Origin: Azomonas macrocytogenes
GTDB lineage: Bacteria > Pseudomonadota > Gammaproteobacteria > Pseudomonadales > Pseudomonadaceae
NCBI RefSeq assembly: GCF_014191985.1
Contig: NZ_JACHXI010000004.1
Location: 1 to 64,000 of the forward strand
Direction of reading: 5' to 3'
DNA: 64,000 nt
Position numbers and translations under genes: made by a program. Position 1 is the stretch's first letter; each line of letters opens with the position of its first letter. This document shows, one piece after another, positions 52,492 to 60,471 of the stretch. The notes under the pieces were generated by a model. The model was not told the origin of the DNA, searched no databases, and saw only the letters and a program-made list of their open reading frames with translations.

Positions 52492-53934
52492 ATGCGGCTT
52501 TCTGAGCTGCGGCATGCGGGACGCTCGCCAGAGTTGCCGCTGAGCATCGATGTGGGCGCGGGAACCTTGCTGCTGCGCCAGTGGCTGCGCGTATTGCCGG
52601 GGCGCCGCTATGTGGCTGCGGCCGAATGGCAAGGGCGAGCGGTACTGGCCAAGCTGCTGGTCGGGGCCCAGGCCGAAAGACATTATCGGCGCGAATACGA
52701 AGGCGCGCAGTTGTTGCTTGGACAACATCTGCCGACCCCGGAACTGCTGGCCGAAGGCTATGAGCCGGAGGAAGGTGCCGCCTGGCTGCTGTTCGATTAT
52801 CTGGCCGGCGCACAGGGGCTGGGCGATGCCTGGCACCAGGTGCAAGCGCAACCGATCCTGAGCGCGGCACAGCGAAGCATCATCGGTGATGCCTTGCAGG
52901 CGATTGCCCGGTTGCATGCACGAGGCCTGTGGCAGGAGGATCTGCACCTGGATAACCTGATGCGCCTGGCCGGCAAGCTGTACTTGATCGATGGCGGCGG
53001 TGTCCGTGCCGAAACGCTCGGCAAGCCGTTGTCGTGTGAGCGGGTCGAGGAAAACCTTGGGGTTTTCTTTGCTCAACTGCCGGCTGCTGTCGAACCCTTC
53101 ATCGAGGAATTGCTCGCCCAGCATTACTTGCATGAAAGCTGCGAACAGGTGCTGGCGCTGGATGCCTTGCTCGAAGAAACCACCAAGGTGCGTCGTCGTC
53201 GTTTGCGCGACTATCTGAAGAAAGTCGGCCGCGAGTGCAGTCTGTTCAGTGTGCGGCGCGGACCGATGGGCTTGCGAGCGGTGCTGCGCGAAGCCTTGCC
53301 TGCTATCGAGCCACTGCTGCAGGCGCCGGATAAGTTCGTTGCCGCCGGGCATATTTACAAGACCGGCGGCGCCGCCACGGTGGCCCGGGTCGTGCTGGAT
53401 GGCCGACCGCTGATCGTCAAACGCTACAACATCAAGAGCTTCGCGCACTGGCTCAAGCGCTTCTGGCGGCCCAGCCGCGCCTGGCACAGCTGGCGCGAGG
53501 CGCACCGGCTCGACCTTCTCGGCATTGCCACGCCAAGGCCGCTGGCGCTGCTCGAGCGGCGCTGGTACGGCCTGCGCAAGGAAGCCTTTCTGGTTACCGA
53601 TTACCTGGCCGGGCAAGATATACTCGCGCTTTTTGCGCCGTACCTGGATAGCTCGCCGCCGGAGTATCTGTTGGTCGCCCTGGATCGCCTGTTCGCCGCG
53701 TTGATCCGCGAGCGGATCAGCCATGGCGATCTCAAGGGACACAACCTGCTGTGGGATGGCGATACGGCAGACGGGCGTTGGTCGCTGATCGATCTTGATG
53801 CCATGCGTCGGCACACCTTGCACCGCAGTTTTGCCAACGCTTACCGGCGGGATCGGGCGCGATTTCTGCGCAATTGGCCGGCCGATAGTGTCTTGCACCG
53901 TCTGCTGGATGAACGCTTACCCAGAACCGCATGA
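52492..53934 (+). CDS. Tandem two-domain kinase-like LPS protein
   Basis: The 480-residue protein has two kinase-like halves. The first contains QEDLHLDNLM and LIDGGGVR near residues 145-170, the second HGDLKGHNLL and LIDLDAMR near 410-432. Both keep the catalytic Asp and the second metal-binding Asp. It may carry out two phosphorylations or use one half as a scaffold. It lies between the LPS kinase and the carbamoyltransferase genes, as in P. aeruginosa. Confidence 0.85.
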   Translation: MRLSELRHAGRSPELPLSIDVGAGTLLLRQWLRVLPGRRYVAAAEWQGRAVLAKLLVGAQAERHYRREYEGAQLLLGQHLPTPELLAEGYEPEEGAAWLLFDYLAGAQGLGDAWHQVQAQPILSAAQRSIIGDALQAIARLHARGLWQEDLHLDNLMRLAGKLYLIDGGGVRAETLGKPLSCERVEENLGVFFAQLPAAVEPFIEELLAQHYLHESCEQVLALDALLEETTKVRRRRLRDYLKKVGRECSLFSVRRGPMGLRAVLREALPAIEPLLQAPDKFVAAGHIYKTGGAATVARVVLDGRPLIVKRYNIKSFAHWLKRFWRPSRAWHSWREAHRLDLLGIATPRPLALLERRWYGLRKEAFLVTDYLAGQDILALFAPYLDSSPPEYLLVALDRLFAALIRERISHGDLKGHNLLWDGDTADGRWSLIDLDAMRRHTLHRSFANAYRRDRARFLRNWPADSVLHRLLDERLPRTA

Positions 53935-53949
53935 CGCGGCAAGACAAGA

Positions 53950-54080
53950 GCCTGCCTGGCGGCAACGCAGTATCGGAGCCTCGGGTGCCGAACGAAATTG
54001 ACTGATCGAATCAACCAGGCAGGCCCCCACGAACAGACCGCTGCAGCTTCAAGCCTTCAAGCTTCGAGCTTCCAGCTCCA
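53950..54080 (+). repeat. Inverted repeat and short AGCTTC-type repeats before the carbamoyltransferase gene
   Basis: GCCTGCCTGG (53950-53959) and its exact reverse complement CCAGGCAGGC (54015-54024) flank 55 bases. The following 40 bases carry imperfect repeats of CTTCAAGC/CTTCCAGC. The block resembles the hairpin repeat at 4552-4615. It may end the upstream transcript or affect mRNA stability. Confidence 0.45.
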
Positions 54081-54095
54081 CGAAGAGGCAACCCC

Positions 54096-55850
54096 GTGTC
54101 ACTGATCGTCCTCGGCCTTTCCGGCGCCTTGAGCCATGACCCCTCCGCAGCCCTGTACATTGACGGCAAGCTTGTCGCCGCTGCCGAAGAAGAGCGCTTC
54201 GTGCGTGACAAGCATGCCAAGAACCGCATGCCTTACGAGTCCGCCAAATTCTGTCTGGAACGAGCCGGCATCAAGCCTGCCGATGTCGATGTGGTGGCCA
54301 TTCCCTTCGCACCGATCAGCCTGCTGCGCAAGGACCGCTGGCACTACGCCAGGCGCTACTGGTATGCCCCGGATCGTGCGCTGGACGCGTTGCTCATGGG
54401 CAATCGGCGCTACCATCGTTATCGCAAACGTATCGAATGGTGCCTGCAACAGCTTGGTTTTGACTTGAAAAAAGTGACTATCGAGCCGGTCGAGCACCAC
54501 TTGGCACATGCTGCCAGCGCTTATCACTGCTCAGGCTTCAAGGAAAAGACCGCGATTCTCGGTATCGACGGCAAGGGCGAATATGCCACCACGTTCTTTG
54601 GCTGGGGCGAAAACGGGCAGATCCACAAGATCAAGGAGTTCTACGACCCTGACTCGCTGGGCGGGCTGTACGGTGCGCTTACCGAATACCTTGGTTTTGA
54701 AATGCTGGATGGCGAGTTCAAGGTCATGGGCATGGCACCCTATGGCGACGCGGAGCGCTACGATTTTTCGCGCCTGGCCAGCTTCGAGAACGGCGAGCTG
54801 GTCATCAATACCGAATATGCCAATGTCATCGGTTTGCGGCGTTACAAGGAAAAGGGCAAGGGTTACTACTTCTCGCCCAGGCTGATCGAATGGCTCGGCC
54901 CCAAGCGCGAGGGTGATATCGCCGACGAGCCCTACGTGCATTACGCGGCCAGCATGCAGGCGCTGTTCGAGAAACTGGCGCTGGAAATGATGTATCACTA
55001 CCTAGGCGATATCATTCGCGAGACCGGCAAGATCGCCTTTTCCGGTGGTTGTGCGCTGAACGTCAAGCTCAATCAGAAGATCATTGCCCGGCCCGAGGTC
55101 AAGGAATTGTTCGTCCAGCCGGCTTCCGGCGATGCCGGCACGGCCGTTGGTGCCGCCGCCTACGTTTCGCACCAGCGCGGTGTGCCGGTGGAGAAGCTGG
55201 AGCATGTCTACCTCGGCCCGTCCTACACCAACGAAGACGTCATCGCGGCCTGCGCCCGGCACCCACACCAGCCGGCCTGGCGGCAGATCGACGATGTCGT
55301 CCAGCGTATCGCCCGGATCATGGTCGACGGCAATCCGGTGGCCTGGTTCCAGGGGCGTATGGAATTTGGTCCGCGCGCGCTCGGCGGTCGTTCGATCATC
55401 GGTTGTCCCAGCGTGCCCGGCGTGGCCGACCGTATCAACGAGCAGATCAAGTTCCGCGAACGCTGGCGGCCGTTCTGCCCGTCGATGCTCGATACCGTCG
55501 CGCCGCAGATGCTCAAGGTCGATCATCCCTCGCCCTACATGACTTTCACCTTCGAGGTGCATGAAGCATGGAAAAGCCGGGTACCGGAAGTCGTCCACGA
55601 GGACGGTACCTCCCGCGCCCAGGTGCTCGAGCGCCGGCACAATCCACGCTGGTACGACCTGATGGCGGAGCTGGAAAACCTTACCGGCAACGGGGTTTCC
55701 CTGAATACCTCGCTCAACCGGCGCGGCGAACCCATGATTTGCTCGCCGACCGATGCCCTGGATATGTTCTTTGGCTCGGATCTGCGCTACCTGATCATGG
55801 AAGATATCCTGGTGGTGAAAGAGGGAAGTGACTGGTATGAGTCAACTTGA
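54096..55850 (+). CDS. wapO: LPS core carbamoyltransferase (NodU/WapO family)
   Basis: The 584-residue protein belongs to the NodU/CmcH family of O-carbamoyltransferases. The N-terminal Kae1-like domain has GLSGALSHDPSAAL and the metal-binding HHLAHAASAY. The C-terminal domain has WFQGRMEFGPRALGGRSI. It should transfer a carbamoyl group from carbamoyl phosphate to a heptose of the LPS core. The start is GTG with GAAGAGG upstream. The gene symbol rests on position and family. Confidence 0.85.
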   Translation: MSLIVLGLSGALSHDPSAALYIDGKLVAAAEEERFVRDKHAKNRMPYESAKFCLERAGIKPADVDVVAIPFAPISLLRKDRWHYARRYWYAPDRALDALLMGNRRYHRYRKRIEWCLQQLGFDLKKVTIEPVEHHLAHAASAYHCSGFKEKTAILGIDGKGEYATTFFGWGENGQIHKIKEFYDPDSLGGLYGALTEYLGFEMLDGEFKVMGMAPYGDAERYDFSRLASFENGELVINTEYANVIGLRRYKEKGKGYYFSPRLIEWLGPKREGDIADEPYVHYAASMQALFEKLALEMMYHYLGDIIRETGKIAFSGGCALNVKLNQKIIARPEVKELFVQPASGDAGTAVGAAAYVSHQRGVPVEKLEHVYLGPSYTNEDVIAACARHPHQPAWRQIDDVVQRIARIMVDGNPVAWFQGRMEFGPRALGGRSIIGCPSVPGVADRINEQIKFRERWRPFCPSMLDTVAPQMLKVDHPSPYMTFTFEVHEAWKSRVPEVVHEDGTSRAQVLERRHNPRWYDLMAELENLTGNGVSLNTSLNRRGEPMICSPTDALDMFFGSDLRYLIMEDILVVKEGSDWYEST

Positions 55851-55881
55851 TCTTCGTCCCTGCTGCGTAGCAGGCAAGTGA
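55837..55881 (+). CDS. Possible 14-codon coupling ORF
   Basis: GAGGGAAG precedes ATG 55837, inside the end of the carbamoyltransferase gene. The frame MSQLDLRPCCVAGK ends with TGA that overlaps the ATG of the next gene (TGATG at 55879-55883). The downstream gene's own ribosome site is weak. The small frame may therefore only serve to deliver ribosomes to it. Confidence 0.3.
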   Translation: MSQLDLRPCCVAGK

Positions 55882-57146
55882 TGTCGGCCTTGCGTCAGGA
55901 GACGGCCGCTGCCTGGGCCGCCAGGGCGCATGGGCTGGATCGCTATCGCTGGCGCATCCTGCGTGCACGCCATGGGCTCGTCGGCAGTGCTTTGCGGTTT
56001 GCCCGGGATGCGCTGGTCGACTGGTACTTCGGCATGTATGCCAGGCTCCGGCTGGCCCGCGCGGTCGATGCGCAATCCTGCGATTTTCTACTGTTGCAGA
56101 TGTCGCCCAAGGTCGTGCGTCTGCAGCGCAAGCAGGCGTTACTTGCAGCGCTGCGTGAGCGTGGCCATCGGGTGGAAGATACGGCGTTGCAGAAGCCGGA
56201 TACGATTCTGGCCGAACGCTTGCTCAGGCGTCCGCCGCAGCCGGTGCCGACCCGCTATTTCCTCCAGGCTGCCCATGCCCAGTGGCTGGTCGAGCGCTAC
56301 GCGCCGAAGATTCTGCTGAATGATCGCAACGGCAGTTTCTACTCGCCCTTTTTGCGTCTGGCACTCAATCGGCGCCAATGCCTTCTGGTACATCTGGCCC
56401 ATGCCACCACGGTAGAGAGCTCCAGGCGGCTCGGCATGAACGACTACGACTATTATTTTCTTTTCGGCCAGAGCTCGCTGGAGGCTTTGGCTGAGCGAAA
56501 ACTTCGTTTTGGCACCTCGACCGTGGTGCTGAGCGGCTCGTATCTGATCGACCAGAACTTCGACTTGCCGCCGGCTGATCCGCAATTGCGGACGCTGCTG
56601 ATTCTCGGCGTGGGGCCGGACAAGGAAAAGGAGGTGGGCTATTGTCGGACCTATGCGCTACTCGGCGAATGGGCTGAACAGAACCCGGACTATCGGGTCC
56701 TGGTCAAGTTGCATCCGCGCAGCCGCGGCACGTTCTGGCAACAGGCGGCAGCGGCGCTCGGCAATCTGCAGGTACTGCCGCCTGGCTACAGTCTTGCCGA
56801 GGCAATAAAAAATTCATCCATGGTGATCAATATCATGTCCAACGCTGTCATAGAGGCGGCCCTTGCCCGTCGCCCGGTGATTCATGTAAATGCCAGCGGC
56901 GAGCCGGATATTTTCAACCAGAGTCGGTTCTTTGGCGAATGCATTCAGGATGTGGCGCTGCTGCGCCAGCGTATCGAAGCGATCCAGCGCGATTATCCGG
57001 CCAGTCTGGAGCGAGCGGCGGCGTTTTCCGAATATCACCTTGCCAGCGGTGCCAATGGGCTTGGGCAAACGGTCGCACTGCTGGAGCAGCTTCTGGCTGG
57101 CCGCAGTTGTACCGGCGTCACGCTTCAAGCCGTTGGCATTGGGTGA
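55881..57146 (+). CDS. Predicted glycosyltransferase/capsule-type LPS protein
   Basis: The 421-residue protein has a GT-B-like C-terminal half (GVGPDKEKEVGYCRTYALL, LHPRSRG, then IKNSSMVINIMSNAVIEAAL). The pattern resembles CDP-glycerol-type or capsule polysaccharide synthesis proteins. It lies in the LPS-core operon and probably modifies the core or O-chain, with an unknown donor. ATG 55881 is preferred over GTG 55878 because of the TGATG overlap with the small upstream frame. Confidence 0.6.
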   Translation: MSALRQETAAAWAARAHGLDRYRWRILRARHGLVGSALRFARDALVDWYFGMYARLRLARAVDAQSCDFLLLQMSPKVVRLQRKQALLAALRERGHRVEDTALQKPDTILAERLLRRPPQPVPTRYFLQAAHAQWLVERYAPKILLNDRNGSFYSPFLRLALNRRQCLLVHLAHATTVESSRRLGMNDYDYYFLFGQSSLEALAERKLRFGTSTVVLSGSYLIDQNFDLPPADPQLRTLLILGVGPDKEKEVGYCRTYALLGEWAEQNPDYRVLVKLHPRSRGTFWQQAAAALGNLQVLPPGYSLAEAIKNSSMVINIMSNAVIEAALARRPVIHVNASGEPDIFNQSRFFGECIQDVALLRQRIEAIQRDYPASLERAAAFSEYHLASGANGLGQTVALLEQLLAGRSCTGVTLQAVGIG

Positions 57147-57188
57147 AAATGAGCGGCTGTGAACTATCGCTAAGGAAATGATGCGCGC

Positions 57189-58316
57189 GTGAAGAAATTT
57201 CTGTTTTTCTGCCTGGCCAGGCACCAGGTCGAGTATTTCCAGCGGTTGCTCGATGAGACTTCGCTGGACGGCCAGATCATGGTTCCCAGGCAAATGCCTT
57301 TTCCCGCTGTCGGCAGGCTGGCATGGGTGATTTCCCGCATCGACTGGCGGCTTCTGGTCGAGGAGAAATGCCAGGAGCGCAGGGTCAAGGGTAAATACCA
57401 GGGATTCATCTATCGCTGGCTGTTGCGCCTGGAGATGCTGATTGCCGGGCTGCGAATCCAGGCGCTGCTGGAGCGCAGCCGGCCCGATGCCGTTGTCGTC
57501 TGGAACGGTTCGAACCGGCTGTGCAGGATTCTGCTGTCGTTGCTGCCTGAACACACTGGAACATTCTTTTTCGAGAACGGACTGCTGCCCGATACCACGA
57601 CCCTCGATCCACGTGGCGTCAACTACGAAAATTCGGTACCGCGTGAAGCGGCGTTCTATCGTCGCTATGCCGCCGAGCGAAATATCGCTGCCGAGGCTGC
57701 GCCCGTCGTGCTCGTTCCACGCAAGAATCGCTCTGCTGGCAAGACCGCGATCGAGCTGCCGGAGCGTTTCATCTTTATCCCCTTCCAGGTCGATATCGAT
57801 AGTCAGGTCCGGCTGTTTTCACCCTGGGTACGCAACATGCGGGAGCTTTTCGCCATTGGTGAAAGGTTGGCCAGGGAAACGGGGATCTGCGTTGTCTTCA
57901 AGGAACATCCGTCGAGCCGCGAGTCGTATCCGGATCTGCATGCGCGAGCCAGCGAGCAGCTACTTTTCGCCAACGGCAACGGCACGCAGGAGCTGATCGA
58001 AGCCAGCCTGCTGGTGATTACCCTCAATTCCACGGTCGGCCTGGAAAGCCTGTTGCTCGGCAAGCCGGTGCTGACGCTCGGGCAGGCCTTCTTCAACATT
58101 GGTGGGGTGACCATGCATGCCGATTCGACTGAAGAAGTGGTCAGTCTCGTCCGGCGTTATCCCGACTGGCCGCTCGATGAATCGTTGCGCAAAGCGTTTC
58201 TGCACTATCTGAAAAATTCCTATTGCGTACCGGGCGCCTGGAAGCGTTCGGGAAAGACTCATTTGCTGGATGTCGCACAACGGATGCAGGGGCAACTCAT
58301 GGAGCATGATGCTTGA
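57189..58316 (+). CDS. Capsular polysaccharide synthesis-type protein
   Basis: The 375-residue protein shows the pattern of the capsule synthesis/KpsS-like family: MKKFLFFCLARHQVEYFQRL at the start, FFENGLLPDTTTLDPRGVNY in the middle and FKEHPSSRESYPDL followed by LNSTVGLESLLLGKPVLTLG near the C-terminus. In this location it probably adds or modifies an LPS-core or surface sugar. The start is GTG with AAGGAA upstream. Its stop overlaps the next start. Confidence 0.65.
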   Translation: MKKFLFFCLARHQVEYFQRLLDETSLDGQIMVPRQMPFPAVGRLAWVISRIDWRLLVEEKCQERRVKGKYQGFIYRWLLRLEMLIAGLRIQALLERSRPDAVVVWNGSNRLCRILLSLLPEHTGTFFFENGLLPDTTTLDPRGVNYENSVPREAAFYRRYAAERNIAAEAAPVVLVPRKNRSAGKTAIELPERFIFIPFQVDIDSQVRLFSPWVRNMRELFAIGERLARETGICVVFKEHPSSRESYPDLHARASEQLLFANGNGTQELIEASLLVITLNSTVGLESLLLGKPVLTLGQAFFNIGGVTMHADSTEEVVSLVRRYPDWPLDESLRKAFLHYLKNSYCVPGAWKRSGKTHLLDVAQRMQGQLMEHDA

Positions 58317-59467
58317 ATGTAAAACGATTTTTGGGTGACCAGCTCGATGGCAAGTTCCTGGTCATCATGAGCATTGGCTTCGCCTGGTATTTGCTGGGGC
58401 TGCAGCTTTCCTCCTCCAGCAAGGTTTATCATCAGTTGATCCAGATTCTGTTCTGGGTGCCGGGATTCCTCTATTTGTTCGTCAACCCGCAGGTGCTGCG
58501 CCTGTGGCTGGCACGGTTGCCGCTATTTCTGCTTGGCTTCGCCGCCTGGTCGATGTTGAGCGTGCTTTGGGCGCAGGGCGATACGCGGATAAAGGAAGTC
58601 TTTTACCTGTTGTTGGCGTTCAATTCGATACTGGTCCTGGCCTGGCTCGACCAGGAGCGCCTGTGGAAGATCATGGCCTATGCCGTGCTGGTCGGTGGTG
58701 GGCTGGCCTGGTATGGCATCGGAATTTTCTTCCTGGTCGATGGCCATGACTTTTCCGAACGGCTCATCGGGCCGGGAGCCCTGGAAGACACCATCATCGC
58801 CTCGCACTACATGGGGGCGCTCGGCATTCTGCTGTATTGCTTCCGCGGCCGCTTGCGGCAGGCTTTGCAAGGGTGGGTCTGGCTGTTGTCCCTATCCGGC
58901 TACTGCGCTTACCTGCTGCTCTCCAAGAGCAAGGGACCGATCATTTCGCTGCTGATTGCCCTGCTGTTTCTGTTGGTGATTATCTACCGGCGACGGGCTC
59001 TGCTGCTCGTTGCCGGTATTTGCGCCGCGCTGCTGGCTTATGCCTATTTCTTCCCCGAGTACGCCTTGCGGGGCGGTATGTCGTACCGGCCCGAAGTATG
59101 GGATGCCGCTGTCGAGGTTCTGCGGCAAAACCCCTTTGCCGGCATCGGCTTGAATGTGAATTACCTGATCGTTATTCCGTCGCTGGAGCAGCCCTTGCAC
59201 CATGCGCATAACTTCTTCCTGCACCTGGCGATCCAGTTCGGGTTGATCGGCCTGTTCGGCTGGGGATGTGTGCAATATGCCGTTCTTCTCCAGGCCCGCC
59301 AGCACTTCGCAGCAGATAAGGGCAGGGCGTTGGTGGCTTTATCGATCTTCGCTTTTCTGGCCTTGCTGACTGATGGGGAAGGTCCCTGGGTCAAACCGAA
59401 TGAAACCTGGTTCACCTTCTGGCTACCTGTGTTCATGGCGCTGGGGTTGGGGGTAAAAAAGCCGTAA
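58313..59467 (+). CDS. O-antigen ligase/Wzy-like membrane protein
   Basis: The 384-residue protein has about 10-12 predicted membrane helices. Near residue 300 it has the periplasmic loop with HHAHNFFLHLAIQFGLIGL, the Wzy_C/WaaL signature. It probably ligates O-polymer or another glycan to the lipid A core in the periplasm. The best start is TTG at 58313, overlapping the previous stop, with GGAG 11 bases upstream. A shorter start at ATG 58367 is possible. No O-antigen synthesis genes lie in the window. Confidence 0.75.
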   Translation: MNVKRFLGDQLDGKFLVIMSIGFAWYLLGLQLSSSSKVYHQLIQILFWVPGFLYLFVNPQVLRLWLARLPLFLLGFAAWSMLSVLWAQGDTRIKEVFYLLLAFNSILVLAWLDQERLWKIMAYAVLVGGGLAWYGIGIFFLVDGHDFSERLIGPGALEDTIIASHYMGALGILLYCFRGRLRQALQGWVWLLSLSGYCAYLLLSKSKGPIISLLIALLFLLVIIYRRRALLLVAGICAALLAYAYFFPEYALRGGMSYRPEVWDAAVEVLRQNPFAGIGLNVNYLIVIPSLEQPLHHAHNFFLHLAIQFGLIGLFGWGCVQYAVLLQARQHFAADKGRALVALSIFAFLALLTDGEGPWVKPNETWFTFWLPVFMALGLGVKKP

Positions 59468-59537
59468 ACCACTAGTCGACTGGCAAACCGGCTCGGCTTG
59501 GTTCTGCCAGGCCTGACACACAAGCGAAGGGGAACAC

Positions 59538-60302
59538 ATGAGTACGTCCTTTTCCGATCATTTCAAGAACGTTTCCAGGCAGTACGCCGAAAGCCGGCCA
59601 ACCTATCCGCCCGAATTGTTCGCATGGTTGGCAGCGCAAAGCCCAGCCACCGGCCATGCCTGGGATTGCGCCACCGGCAACGGCCAGGCCGCTCTGGATC
59701 TGGCACAGCACTTCCAGCAAGTAACGGCCACCGACGCCAGCGCCGCGCAGATCGGGCAGGCTATACGGCATGAGCGGATCGATTATCGAGTCGCGCCGGC
59801 CGAGGCTTCCGGGCTCGCGGCGGGCAGTATCGATCTGGTGGTGGTTGCGCAGGCTCTGCATTGGTTCGCTGTCGAACGCTTCCATGCCGAGGCGACGCGG
59901 GTGCTGAAACCGGGTGGCGTAATCGCCGAATGGTCCTACGGCGTGCTCACGGTCGAAGGCGCGGAAGTCGATGCCCTGGTCCAGCATTTCTATCACGATG
60001 TCGTCGGCCCCTGGTGGCCAGCCGAGCGCCGGCATGTGGAAAACGGTTATCGCGAACTGGAATTCCCGTTCCAGCCGATTGCCGCACCGACTTTCACCAT
60101 GCGTATCAACTGGAATCTCGAGCGATTGCTGGGGTATTTCCGCAGTTGGTCGGCGACCGCACGGTATCGCGAAAATTGTGCTGACGATCCGGTTGCTGCT
60201 CTGGCGCAGCGCCTGCGCCCCGTCTGGGGCGTGCCTGAGCTGGAGCGGAAGGTGTGCTGGCCGTTGGCGCTGCGGGTCGGCAGAGCCGCCGCTTCAGGTT
60301 GA
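59538..60302 (+). CDS. Class I SAM-dependent methyltransferase
   Basis: The 254-residue protein has motif I WDCATGNGQ at 42-50, the acidic residue of motif II (VTATDAS) and a VVVAQALHWF segment. This is the layout of the UbiE/TPMT-like methyltransferases of unknown substrate. It starts after a 70-base gap from the ligase gene and is a separate unit. Its product may methylate a small molecule. Confidence 0.8.
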   Translation: MSTSFSDHFKNVSRQYAESRPTYPPELFAWLAAQSPATGHAWDCATGNGQAALDLAQHFQQVTATDASAAQIGQAIRHERIDYRVAPAEASGLAAGSIDLVVVAQALHWFAVERFHAEATRVLKPGGVIAEWSYGVLTVEGAEVDALVQHFYHDVVGPWWPAERRHVENGYRELEFPFQPIAAPTFTMRINWNLERLLGYFRSWSATARYRENCADDPVAALAQRLRPVWGVPELERKVCWPLALRVGRAAASG

Positions 60303-60471
60303 ATCGGTTGCCGATTGCTCAGGCAATCCAGCATCAGGCCCGTGCGGAACGAATTCGCTGGGTCTGACGATTTTCACTACAGGCTGACCCCTTTCAGGTC
60401 GACCTCACTGCTTGCGAAATGCCGCTCTCACGGTCAGTCTGCGTATCTTTCGTATTTTCCGAGGCTTGTTC

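Noticed and set aside
51760-53898. 712-codon reverse-strand frame across the LPS kinases
   Set aside because: It is antisense to three supported genes and shows no domain; an artefact of codon bias.
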